Source: CAYUCJ01 sp049282265 (GTDB lineage: Bacteria > Desulfobacterota > DSM-4660 > Desulfatiglandales > Desulfatiglandaceae). Taken from it: a DNA stretch of 14,666 nucleotides. The notes under the pieces were generated by a model. That model was not told where the DNA came from and did no database searches. It worked only from the letters and a program-made list of their open reading frames with translations. The stretch covers positions 1 to 14,666 of the forward strand of contig JBAPTR010000098.1 in NCBI GenBank assembly GCA_049282265.1, read 5' to 3'. The translations under genes were made by a program, and so were the position numbers. Of the stretch, positions 1 to 6,347 are shown in pieces; positions within the stretch are counted from its first letter, which is position 1; every line of letters starts with the position of its first letter.

Positions 1-2
1 AT

Positions 3-959
3 ATCCTCTATGCCCAGGGCTACCGATCAACGGACAGGGTCTTTATTCCTTTTGGCTACAACATCTTTGTTGCATTCTGGGCAGGGCACTACGGGGCGGA
101 AAAACTGGGATGCGAAGTGGTTCCCGGTGGCGTCCTCAACACGGAGGCGCGTCTCCTGAAAATGCAGGAACTCAGGGCTACCGCCATGATGGCCACCCCC
201 ACCTATGTGCTGGGCATGGCGGACACGGCTCGAAAAAAACTGGGGATTGACCCGGCAAAAGACCTCACTATTGAAAGGATTACCTGTGCCGGCGAACCCG
301 GTGCAAGCATCCCCGCAACCAAAAGGCGCATGGAAGAGGCCTGGGGCGCCAAGGTGTATGACCACATAGGAGCCACGGAGATCGGGGCCTGGAGTTATGA
401 GTGCCAGGAACAGCCGGGAGGATTGCATGTGAACGAAGGGCTTTTTCTTGTCCAGATAGAAGACCCGGAGACTGGCGATATCATTGAAGAACCGGGCAAA
501 CCCGGCAAGATGATCATCACGGCGTTTGACCGCATCGCACAGCCCTGCATCAGGTTTGATTCCAAGGATATCATCATGTGGCATGAGGATCAGTGCCCCT
601 GCGGCCGCACCTACCGCCTGATCAAAGGCGGCGTCATCGGACGCGCCGACGACATCACCAAGGTCAAGGGGGTCCTGCTTGCCCCCACCGCCATTGAAGA
701 GGTGGTGAGAGGGATTCCCGAGCTGAGTGATGAATACGAGGTCACTGTGACCAAAAAGGGCGATACCGACGACATCTCCCTCAAGGTGGAACTCCAGCCG
801 GAAGCTGAAGGCCGCAAAGATCAAGTCCTGGCAATCCTGAATGATCACTTGCGGGTCAAGACCAACTTGAGGTATAATATTTTTTTTCACACCTACGGCT
901 CGTTGCCCAGGTATGATGTCAAGGCCAGGCGATTCAAAGACTTGAGAAAAGGCCACTAG
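3..959 (+). CDS. paaK: Phenylacetate-CoA ligase-like (PaaK family) adenylate-forming enzyme, 5' truncated
   Basis: The reading frame is open from the first bases, so the gene begins upstream of the window; 318 residues remain of a family usually about 430 long. The GTG at 117 is internal and should not be taken as the start. Family knowledge: PaaK-type enzymes activate aryl or arylacetic acids with ATP to acyl-AMP and then acyl-CoA in the cytoplasm. Seen here are the core motif YDHIGATE (nt 357-380), the CPCG cysteine pair (from nt 594) followed by RTYR, and the hinge motif GRADDITKVKG (from nt 639) leading into the small C-terminal PaaK domain. The product ends in a basic RFKDLRKGH tail. It is followed after 15 bp by a 56-codon ORF and then by an aldehyde/isoquinoline oxidoreductase, suggesting that the CoA ligase receives the acid made by that enzyme. 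Substrate identity (phenylacetate, indoleacetate, benzoate or another) cannot be read from the sequence. Confidence 0.93.
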   Translation: MLYAQGYRSTDRVFIPFGYNIFVAFWAGHYGAEKLGCEVVPGGVLNTEARLLKMQELRATAMMATPTYVLGMADTARKKLGIDPAKDLTIERITCAGEPGASIPATKRRMEEAWGAKVYDHIGATEIGAWSYECQEQPGGLHVNEGLFLVQIEDPETGDIIEEPGKPGKMIITAFDRIAQPCIRFDSKDIIMWHEDQCPCGRTYRLIKGGVIGRADDITKVKGVLLAPTAIEEVVRGIPELSDEYEVTVTKKGDTDDISLKVELQPEAEGRKDQVLAILNDHLRVKTNLRYNIFFHTYGSLPRYDVKARRFKDLRKGH

Positions 960-974
960 AGGGGCGAAGACACC

Positions 975-1145
975 ATGGACACAGTAGACCTGGCAGGGCT
1001 CAAAAAACTCATCGAAGAAATAGAAAAGGCTGCAAAGGCATTGATCCAAAAAGCCGGGGGTATCCAGGCCATAGAGCGAAACGCCGATCGTATCCTTGCC
1101 AGTACCAAGATGCTCCAGATCAATGTGAGCGATATCCCTGAGTAG
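975..1145 (+). CDS. Small helical protein of unknown function (56 aa)
   Basis: This 56-residue ORF begins with ATG 15 bp after the ligase stop, with AGGGG at 960-964 as a plausible ribosome-binding site. The product, starting MDTVDLAGLKKLIEEIEKAA and ending QINVSDIPE, is rich in Leu, Ile, Lys, Glu and Ala with heptad-like spacing, so it is probably one or two amphipathic helices, possibly a short coiled coil. It has no cysteines, no signal peptide and no membrane segment. Its position on the same strand between a CoA ligase and a molybdenum oxidoreductase implies co-transcription; a role as accessory subunit or protein-protein adaptor is a guess. I do not recognise the family. Support for its being real comes from composition, spacing and the lack of any better frame in this interval. 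Confidence 0.7.
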   Translation: MDTVDLAGLKKLIEEIEKAAKALIQKAGGIQAIERNADRILASTKMLQINVSDIPE

Positions 1146-1213
1146 CGTTTTTTCAGTTCCGGATAGGGCGTGGAGGAGTCAATAGGCAACCACATAAAAA
1201 AGAGGAGGGTTTC

Positions 1214-1675
1214 ATGATTTCGCTAAGTGTAAACGGAAAGGATTACCAGGTGAATGCGCCGGGCGACACCCCATTGCTTTGGGTCTTGAGGGAGGAGCTG
1301 GGGCTTACCGGCACCAAGTACGGCTGTGGGATCGGGGAATGCGGCTCCTGTACGGTCCATGTGAACGGGAAGGCGGAGCGGTCATGTTCCGTATCCCTCA
1401 GTGACGTGAAAGGGAAAAAGATCACCACCATAGAAGGGCTTCCAGAGGATCATCCGGTCAAGAAGGCCTGGACCCAAGAGCAGGTTGTCCAATGTGGGTA
1501 CTGCCAGCCCGGGGTCATGATGCAGCTTGCCTCTCTCCTTGACGAAGGCCCAAACCCCGAAGCAGAGAAAATCATTGATGCAATGGATGATGTGATCTGC
1601 CGATGTGGAACCTATGCGCGCATGAAACGGGGCATAAAGACGGCAATTCAGACCATGAGAAAGGAGGGCAAGTAG
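1214..1675 (+). CDS. (2Fe-2S)-binding small subunit of a xanthine-oxidase-family aldehyde/isoquinoline oxidoreductase
   Basis: This 153-residue protein is of normal length for the IorA/CoxS-type electron-transfer subunit. The N-terminal plant-ferredoxin-like domain has CGIGECGSC with cysteines 38, 43 and 46, plus Cys58, for the first [2Fe-2S] cluster. The C-terminal four-helix domain has CGYCQPG (Cys94, Cys97) and CRCGTYARMKRGI (Cys129, Cys131) for the second cluster, and its glutamine before PG is the residue that normally contacts the molybdopterin cofactor. All eight cluster ligands are present. The start is supported by GAGGAGGG just upstream of ATG 1214. The stop is separated by 2 bp from the large-subunit start, so the two are almost certainly translationally linked. 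It should carry electrons from the Mo centre to an external acceptor; no FAD subunit is visible, as in IorAB-type two-subunit enzymes. Confidence 0.95.
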   Translation: MISLSVNGKDYQVNAPGDTPLLWVLREELGLTGTKYGCGIGECGSCTVHVNGKAERSCSVSLSDVKGKKITTIEGLPEDHPVKKAWTQEQVVQCGYCQPGVMMQLASLLDEGPNPEAEKIIDAMDDVICRCGTYARMKRGIKTAIQTMRKEGK

Positions 1676-1677
1676 CC

Positions 1678-3867
1678 ATGGAAAGGTCTATGACACGTCG
1701 TGCATTTCTAAAAAAATCGATGGCCGCTACCGGGCTGACTATCGCGGTCTCTGTAACTCCCTTTGGATTCAAACTGCTGAATGCCTCGGGAAAGGGTCAG
1801 ATTGAAGGTTTCGAACCCAGTGCATGGTTTGAGATAACTCCCGACAACAGGATTTCCATAACCATAGGGCCATCAGAGATGGGACAAGGGACCCATACCT
1901 CTCTCGCCATGGTCATCGCCGATGAACTGGAAGCGGACTGGAGCCTCGTAAAAGTCCACCAGGGCGAGGCAAGAAAAGCGTTTATAAACCCTATTCTGCA
2001 CAGCCAGCTCGCTGTGGCGAGCGCAAGCGTGAGGGGATTTTATGCGCCCCTTCGAAAAGTAGGTGCAGCCGGAAGGGCCGTACTCGTTAAGGCGGCCGCG
2101 GCCACCTGGAAGGTCCCGGAAAAGGACTGCGAGGCAATAAACGGTTTGGTGAGACTTAAGAAAGGCAATCAAAGCCTCACCTACGGAGAGCTCTGCCTGA
2201 AAGCGGCCAAGCTTCCATTGCCGAAGGATCCTCGCCTGAAGAAAGAAAGTGAGTTCAGGTACATGGGCAAATTTATTCCCCGCCTGGATATCCCGCCGAA
2301 GGTCAGCGGCAAGGCCGTGTACGGGATTGACTTTAAGGTCCCTGACATGCTTTTTGCCGTTCTCGATCGACCGCCCGCCTATGGTGCGAAACCCATCTCC
2401 TTCGATCAAAAGGCGGCCGAGGCGGTAAAAGGGGTGAAAAAGGTCTTTCCCATCCCCCAGGGCGTGGTGGTGTGCGCCGAATCACTCGACGCGGCCTGGA
2501 AAGGAAGGGATGCCCTGCACGTGAAGTGGGACAAGGGAGCCCTTCCGGAGATGGACAATGCCTACATTGAAAAGAGCCTGATGGCGGACCTGGACAAACC
2601 AGGCTCCATAGCCGAAAACAAGGGGGATGCCAAGAAGGCCCTGCTCGGGGCCGCGAAAAAGGTGAACGCCACCTATTTTGTGCCCTTCGTGGCCCACGCC
2701 AACATGGAACCCATGAACTGCACGGCCCATGTTCGCAAGGATGGATGCGATATCTGGGCGCCCACACAGGGCCAGACGGTTCCTCAAATGATTGCATCCA
2801 AAATAACAGGGCTGCCTATTGAGAAAATCGCTGTACATACGACCTATATGGGCACAGGCCTCGGGCGACGCGCTGCACCGGATTTTATTATTGAGGCCCT
2901 CATTATCGGGAAGGTTCTCGGGAAGCCCGTGAAGGTTATTTGGACGAGGGAGGAAGACATGAAGCACGATCTTTATCGTGCCGCAATGTCTCACAGAATT
3001 GAGGCGGGCCTCGACGATCGGGGCAGGTTGACGGCATGGTCCCATAAGGCCGTCGCCGGTTCCATTATGAAGGATATCAACCCAAAGGGAATAAAAAACG
3101 GCGTGGATATCATGAGCCTCTGGGGTCTTCTGGATTTTCCCAACTCAATTGAAAACCGCATCTCTTATGACATACCCAATTTTCTGGTTCATTTCCTGAT
3201 ATCAGATCTCCCTATCCCCGTTGCCCCCTGGCGATCCGTACAGAACGGCCCCAACGCCTTTGTCATTGAGTCCTTCATGGACGAATTGGCCCATGCAGCG
3301 GGAAAAGATCCACTGGACTTCCGCCTGGAGGCACTCAAAACAAATAAACGCGCCACGAGGGTCCTGGAAGCGGTTGCCGGGATAGCAGACTGGGGAAAAT
3401 CCCTGCCCAAAGGGCAGGGACGCGGCATCGCCCAGCATGCCTGCTTCGGATCCTATCTGGCCCAGGTGGCAGATGTTACGGTAAATGAAAAGGACGGGAC
3501 ATTCAAGGTTGATCGTGTTTTTGCCGCTGTTGACTGCGGCCCCGCGGTAAACCCCTTCAATATCAAGACCCAGATAGAGGGTGCCATTGTCATGGCCTTG
3601 AGCACCGTGTTGCGGGAAGAGGTCATGTTTTCAAATGGTGGCGTCAAATCGGCCAATTTCGATGATTACAACCCGATCAGGATAACGGAGATCCCGGATA
3701 TCGAGGTCCATATCGTCAAGAACAACGATAAGATAGGTGGGATCGGAGAGCCGGGGGTACCTCCCCTGGCGCCTGCCGTCGGCAATGCCATTTTTAACGC
3801 TACCGGTGCACGCCTCAGACGCATCCCCATGACGCCTGAGCGTGTTCTGGAGGCACTCAAGGCGTAA
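1678..3867 (+). CDS. Molybdopterin-binding large subunit, isoquinoline 1-oxidoreductase/aldehyde oxidoreductase type, Tat-exported
   Basis: The frame extends further upstream, but ATG 1678 is the likely start: AAGGAGG lies at about 1661-1667 and the small-subunit stop is 2 bp away. The 729-residue product opens with MTRRAFLKK (twin Arg 7-8) and a hydrophobic stretch to about residue 30, a Tat signal. Family features are the GPSEMGQGTHT segment near residue 65 (cofactor-binding EMGQG), a GRR motif near residue 395, and the C-terminal GGIGEPGVPPLAPAVGNA, whose Glu691 matches the catalytic glutamate of the xanthine oxidase family. Single-chain large subunits of about 730 residues with only an Fe-S partner are typical of IorB-type enzymes, which hydroxylate N-heterocycles or oxidise aldehydes and pass electrons to cytochromes or quinones. 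The small subunit has no signal of its own and presumably hitch-hikes. The segment usually read as GGGFGRR is GTGLGRR here. No XdhC-type maturation gene is in the window. Confidence 0.94.
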   Translation: MERSMTRRAFLKKSMAATGLTIAVSVTPFGFKLLNASGKGQIEGFEPSAWFEITPDNRISITIGPSEMGQGTHTSLAMVIADELEADWSLVKVHQGEARKAFINPILHSQLAVASASVRGFYAPLRKVGAAGRAVLVKAAAATWKVPEKDCEAINGLVRLKKGNQSLTYGELCLKAAKLPLPKDPRLKKESEFRYMGKFIPRLDIPPKVSGKAVYGIDFKVPDMLFAVLDRPPAYGAKPISFDQKAAEAVKGVKKVFPIPQGVVVCAESLDAAWKGRDALHVKWDKGALPEMDNAYIEKSLMADLDKPGSIAENKGDAKKALLGAAKKVNATYFVPFVAHANMEPMNCTAHVRKDGCDIWAPTQGQTVPQMIASKITGLPIEKIAVHTTYMGTGLGRRAAPDFIIEALIIGKVLGKPVKVIWTREEDMKHDLYRAAMSHRIEAGLDDRGRLTAWSHKAVAGSIMKDINPKGIKNGVDIMSLWGLLDFPNSIENRISYDIPNFLVHFLISDLPIPVAPWRSVQNGPNAFVIESFMDELAHAAGKDPLDFRLEALKTNKRATRVLEAVAGIADWGKSLPKGQGRGIAQHACFGSYLAQVADVTVNEKDGTFKVDRVFAAVDCGPAVNPFNIKTQIEGAIVMALSTVLREEVMFSNGGVKSANFDDYNPIRITEIPDIEVHIVKNNDKIGGIGEPGVPPLAPAVGNAIFNATGARLRRIPMTPERVLEALKA

Positions 3868-3886
3868 AGTTGGTGTGAAGGCCCGA

Positions 3887-3934
3887 GCGTCTGCATCCCT
3901 GAAAGCGATACCTGCTTTACAGGGGTGCAGACGC
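3887..3934 (+). terminator. Long stem-loop downstream of the molybdenum oxidoreductase operon
   Basis: The left arm 3887-3906 pairs with 3914-3934 to give a 20-bp stem with a single bulged A at 3919 and one G-U pair; the loop is the 7 nt at 3907-3913. It starts 20 bp after the oxidoreductase stop codon. No clean U tract follows (the next bases are C/T rich), so it may be a Rho-assisted terminator or a 3'-end stabilising hairpin rather than a textbook intrinsic terminator. Confidence 0.6.
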
Positions 3935-4062
3935 AATCCCGATTCCCCTTCCTTCCCCTCATAAGAGACAGCCTTTCCATCGCTCACAGTATCGCCGGCA
4001 ACCTATTATCTTTATTGGCCATGAGAAATTCGGATGAAGATGCCAACATTGATGGAATCGTG

Positions 4063-4085
4063 AAAAGTCCGTCCCAGGACTTTTT
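4063..4085 (+). terminator. Hairpin with T run, candidate intrinsic terminator
   Basis: AAAAGTCC at 4063-4070 pairs perfectly with GGACTTTT at 4077-4084 over a 6-nt loop, and T4085 extends the T tract. The stem is short and AT-rich, so it may be weak. The A-run/T-run symmetry means it could act in either direction. It may back up the longer hairpin at 3887-3934 in ending the upstream operon. Confidence 0.4.
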
Positions 4086-4107
4086 ACTGACCGTCCACGG
4101 GCACAGC

Positions 4108-4129
4108 GATGACTTTTTGCAAAGTCATC
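4108..4129. promoter_or_regulatory. 22-bp perfect palindrome, candidate operator
   Basis: GATGACTTT at 4108-4116 and AAAGTCATC at 4121-4129 are perfect inverted repeats around TTGC. The centre (about 4118.5) lies roughly 60 bp upstream of the start point predicted from the promoter at 4143-4171, a common position for an activator site. It could instead be an RNA hairpin from read-through transcription. The cognate regulator is not identifiable from this window. Confidence 0.4.
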
Positions 4130-4142
4130 AACATTGAGAAAT

Positions 4143-4171
4143 TTGATTTTCGATAAAGGGCACCTTATATT
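4143..4171 (+). promoter_or_regulatory. Sigma-70-like promoter for the Slp lipoprotein genes
   Basis: TTGATT at 4143-4148 (-35, 4/6) and TATATT at 4166-4171 (-10, 5/6) are separated by the optimal 17 bp. It lies about 65 bp upstream of the first lipoprotein start and is well placed to drive the tandem pair. Confidence 0.55.
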
Positions 4172-4235
4172 CTTGTGATAGAAGCCGACCCGGAAATCGG
4201 TCGAGCGCAGTTGTTGACCCCAAGGGAGTAATCTC

Positions 4236-4730
4236 ATGAATATGATGAAAATATTCTCGATTGTAGGGATCCTTGTCTTGACGGGTTGCGCCCATGTCAT
4301 CTCCAAGGAGGCCTTGCAGGATGTGGATCAGGACCTTTCTTTCGGCGAGATCCTGGAGAACCCTGAGGCCTACACCGGGAAGTCCGTCCTCCTGGGAGGC
4401 AATATCATCGAAACCCTGACCCTCCCGGACAAGACGCTCATCCTGGTCCTGCAACGCCCTTTGGGCTTCAGAAAAAGGCCGGCCACAGACGGGGCTTCTG
4501 AGGGCAGATTCATTGTCGAATCAAGCGGTTTTCTGGATCCAGCTATCTACAGTGAAGGTCGGAAGGTCACAGTTGTAGGGAGCATTCAGGGGAAGGAAGT
4601 GCGTCCACTGGGGAAAACGACCTATGCCTACCCGGTGATCGCCGGTAAAGAAATCTATCTCTGGCCCAGAGAAGAACCCGCGGCTCCGCCCAGATTCTAT
4701 TTCGGGTTCGGCTTCGGAACAAGCTTTTGA
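4236..4730 (+). CDS. slp: Slp-family outer membrane lipoprotein, copy 1
   Basis: This 164-residue protein has a short lipoprotein signal peptide ending in the lipobox LTGC, so mature Cys18 would be lipidated. The following AHVIS lacks an Asp at +2, consistent with outer-membrane sorting. The body matches the Slp (starvation-inducible lipoprotein) family as I know it: a small beta-rich domain with GGNIIET, an EGRFIVESSGFLDPAIYSEG segment and a GRKVTVVGSIQGKEV strand pair, ending in an aromatic tail (FYFGFGFGTSF). The start at 4236 is preceded by AAGGGAG; in-frame ATGs at 4242 and 4245 are alternatives that do not change the lipobox. It is followed after 9 bp by a paralogue, so the two are one transcription unit. 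Function in the envelope is unknown; Slp proteins in E. coli respond to carbon starvation and acid. Confidence 0.9.
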   Translation: MNMMKIFSIVGILVLTGCAHVISKEALQDVDQDLSFGEILENPEAYTGKSVLLGGNIIETLTLPDKTLILVLQRPLGFRKRPATDGASEGRFIVESSGFLDPAIYSEGRKVTVVGSIQGKEVRPLGKTTYAYPVIAGKEIYLWPREEPAAPPRFYFGFGFGTSF

Positions 4731-4739
4731 GGTAGGAAA

Positions 4740-5300
4740 ATGAAGAAGATATTGATCCTGATGACGGGCCTGGTACTCCTTTCGGGGTGTGCCCACGTGA
4801 TATCGAGGGCCACCCTGGACGAAGCGAACCAGAACGTTACCTTTGCAGAACTGCGGCAGGATCCGTCCCGCTTTCTCGGGACCATGGTGATTCTGGGCGG
4901 GGTGATTGTAAAGACCGTCCCCGAGAAAACCGGAACGCTTCTCGAGGTCTATCAGACCCGGACGGATAGATGGGGCGAACCGCTGGACCTGGACCATTCC
5001 GGGGGGCGTTTTCTGGCCTACTACAGGAAATTCCTGGACAGTGAAATCTGGAGCAAGGGCCGAAAGGTGACTTTAGCAGGCAAGGTGGAGGGGGAGAAGA
5101 CCCGAAGGCTGGGGAAATTGGATTATCGATATCCCTACATAAGGGTCCAGGAAATCCACCTTTGGAGAAAAGTGGCACCCATGTACGCGCCCTACCCCGG
5201 GTATCCCTGGGGACCTTGGGGTCCATGGAACCCGTTGTGGGACCCCTTCTGGTATCCCTACCGGGACTGGTACCCGCCATACCGGCACCACCGTCGTTAG
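4740..5300 (+). CDS. slp: Slp-family outer membrane lipoprotein, copy 2 with Pro/Trp/Tyr-rich tail
   Basis: This is a 186-residue paralogue of the preceding gene. Its signal peptide ends in LSGC (lipidated Cys17) and is again followed by AHVIS. The core repeats the family layout: VILGGVIVKT, SGGRFLAYYRKFLDSEIWSKG, GRKVTLAGKVEGEKTRRLGK and a YPYI..QEIHLW segment. It differs from copy 1 by a tail of about 40 residues made largely of Pro, Trp, Tyr and Gly (PWGPWGPWNPLWDPFWYP) ending PYRHHRR; such tails occur on some envelope lipoproteins, but their role is unknown. GAGGTAGG gives a good ribosome-binding site before ATG 4740. Tandem duplication followed by divergence is the simplest reading, since both copies share lipobox context and strand order. 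Confidence 0.9.
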   Translation: MKKILILMTGLVLLSGCAHVISRATLDEANQNVTFAELRQDPSRFLGTMVILGGVIVKTVPEKTGTLLEVYQTRTDRWGEPLDLDHSGGRFLAYYRKFLDSEIWSKGRKVTLAGKVEGEKTRRLGKLDYRYPYIRVQEIHLWRKVAPMYAPYPGYPWGPWGPWNPLWDPFWYPYRDWYPPYRHHRR

Positions 5301-5301
5301 G

Positions 5302-5508
5302 AAAAGAATCATGGTTTTCACGAACGGCGGTTAGTTCCTTGTTAATCGCCGGCAGAAATTCTTCGTTATGATAGGGGCCTAGCGGGTTCCCTGTGGCGTA
5401 GCCGGCAATGGCGACAATATCCGCTCCAGCCTGAAAATGAACTTGCCATACCTGCAGCTTTTCAAGGTAATGAAACAATACCTGATTGTTTTTGAAGCAT
5501 ATCAACAC
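5302..5508 (-). pseudogene. Possible remnant of a minus-strand gene (unidentified)
   Basis: On the minus strand the interval between the second lipoprotein gene and the next gene is open for about 69 codons and reads as protein-like sequence, including FQAGADIVAIAGYATG and LPAINKELTAVREN. The frame continues into the lipoprotein gene only as an antisense shadow, so what could be genuine ends about where that gene begins. There is no ATG start with a ribosome-binding site and no natural stop inside the spacer. It could be a decayed internal fragment of an enzyme, or chance. I could not assign a family. Confidence 0.25.
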
Positions 5509-5541
5509 GGCCCTTCAAAAGAAATTGATAAGGAGGAAAGA

Positions 5542-5970
5542 ATGAAACTGTTCAGAATGCTGTTGGTTGTCTCAGTGTTGTTTTTCGCCGTTTCATCAAT
5601 AGCGGTGGCAGGAGATTTTGATTGGTTCAGGGGATTTAACATCAGAGCCGAAGCGGATCCTTCAGGCTTCAGGGCAAGGCTTGAGTCCCGTTTTCAGATA
5701 GGCGACCTGCAAGTCAAGACCGTGCTAGGCAATGTTGAAAGCCCCGCGGACGCCTATATGGTCCTAAGGCTCGGGGAGATGTCAGGCCGCCCTACAGCCC
5801 GTGTAGTGGAGCAATACAGGGCCCACAGGGATAAAGGCTGGGGGGTACTCGCCAAGAGCCTGGGGATCAAGCCCGGATCAAGGGAATTCCATGCCCTGAA
5901 ACGCGACCAGGACCTTTACAGCGGCGATCATAAAGGAAAAGGGAAAGGAAAGGGCAAGGGTCGAAAGTAG
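5542..5970 (+). CDS. Small exported protein with Lys-Gly-rich C-terminus, unknown function
   Basis: The frame opens at 5437, but AAGGAGG (5530-5536) marks ATG 5542 as the start, giving 142 residues. The N-terminus is a typical Sec signal peptide (hydrophobic residues about 5-20, AVAG cleavage region near residue 24). The mature part contains a strand-rich segment ending LQVKTVLGNVESPADAYMVL and then a helical segment GWGVLAKSLGIKPGSREFHA, a pattern I associate with conserved periplasmic hypothetical proteins of Desulfobacterota but cannot name. The C-terminus is a run of alternating Lys and Gly (DHKGKGKGKGKGRK), encoded by a purine-rich tract, which would be disordered and strongly positive and might bind polyanions. 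A hairpin follows the stop. Confidence 0.8.
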   Translation: MKLFRMLLVVSVLFFAVSSIAVAGDFDWFRGFNIRAEADPSGFRARLESRFQIGDLQVKTVLGNVESPADAYMVLRLGEMSGRPTARVVEQYRAHRDKGWGVLAKSLGIKPGSREFHALKRDQDLYSGDHKGKGKGKGKGRK

Positions 5971-5977
5971 GAGCGGG

Positions 5978-6009
5978 GGGTCACAACCAATCATGCTTGA
6001 TTGTGACCC
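5978..6009. terminator. Hairpin between convergent genes, candidate bidirectional terminator
   Basis: GGGTCACAA at 5978-5986 pairs perfectly with TTGTGACCC at 6001-6009; beyond a C-A mismatch, CAA/TTG extends the stem. The plus-strand side is followed by a pyrimidine-rich, T-containing stretch rather than a pure T run. It sits between the ends of the convergent genes at 5970 and 6020, where one hairpin could serve both. Confidence 0.55.
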
Positions 6010-6019
6010 TCTTCCTTTC

Positions 6020-6313
6020 TCACGGCAATGATTCGAATATCTTCCGGCATTCCTCCTCCGGGAAGGCGCGGAAGGTCTCCGTGCGGATGGCACCCTGCGC
6101 ACCCATGGCAAGCGCCAACTTGGCCGCAGTTTCGTCGTCCGGGCCTTCGGCAATGACTATGGCATCATAGCGGCCCAGTATCAGGTAGAATTCCTTCAGC
6201 TCGGCGCCCATGGCCCGAAAAGCCTGCTTGGCCGCGTCGAGCCTGGCGGGGGCTTCCTTAATCTTCTCCATGCCCTGTTTCGTGTAGCGAATCAACGTAA
6301 TATATGTTCCCAT
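6020..6313 (-). CDS. GYD-domain protein
   Basis: This 97-residue protein, MGTYITLIRYTKQGMEKIKE..., fits the small GYD domain family: a ferredoxin-like alpha/beta barrel fold with the signature LILGRYDAIVIAEGPDDETA at about residues 45-64. The family name comes from the G-[RY]-[YF]-D core, present here as GRYD. Normal family length is about 95-110 residues, so the gene is complete. The ribosome-binding site AAAGGAGG lies just upstream of the start on the minus strand. GYD proteins are cytosolic dimers of unknown biochemical role, often found singly. It is convergent with the Lys-Gly protein gene and is transcribed away from the unassigned region 6314-7258. Confidence 0.9.
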   Translation of the reverse strand: MGTYITLIRYTKQGMEKIKEAPARLDAAKQAFRAMGAELKEFYLILGRYDAIVIAEGPDDETAAKLALAMGAQGAIRTETFRAFPEEECRKIFESLP

Positions 6314-6347
6314 GGTTTTGCCTCCTTTACTCCTAGAGGTTTGGGTG

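Larger units (their letters stand above)
3868..4235. other. Intergenic spacer with hairpins and a promoter, no gene supported
   Basis: This 368-bp gap holds a 20-bp-stem hairpin right after the oxidoreductase gene, a terminator-like hairpin with a T run, a 22-bp perfect palindrome and a sigma-70-like promoter, listed separately. ORFs of 70 aa on the plus strand and about 115 aa on the minus strand exist. They lack convincing start signals or protein-like composition, and the minus-strand one runs into the lipoprotein gene. Confidence 0.6.

Noticed and set aside
117..959. Ligase starting at GTG 117
   Set aside because: The frame is open with family-like sequence (FIPFGYNIFVAFWAGHYGAE) upstream to the window edge, so the gene is truncated, not short.
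27..1049. 340-codon minus-strand ORF opposite the CoA ligase
   Set aside because: It lies antisense to a clearly recognised PaaK-family sequence and reads as low-quality protein; it is a shadow of codon bias.
1603..1677. Upstream extension of the Mo subunit to 1603
   Set aside because: It overlaps the Fe-S subunit's cysteine-rich C-terminus in another frame; ATG 1678 has the ribosome-binding site and Tat signal.
3925..4137. 70-aa plus-strand ORF in the hairpin-rich spacer
   Set aside because: Its start lies inside the hairpin's right arm, with no ribosome-binding site, and its coding stretch covers the terminator and palindrome; composition is not protein-family-like.
5437..5541. N-terminal extension of the Lys-Gly protein
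   Set aside because: It would bury the Sec signal peptide; AAGGAGG directly before ATG 5542 decides the start.
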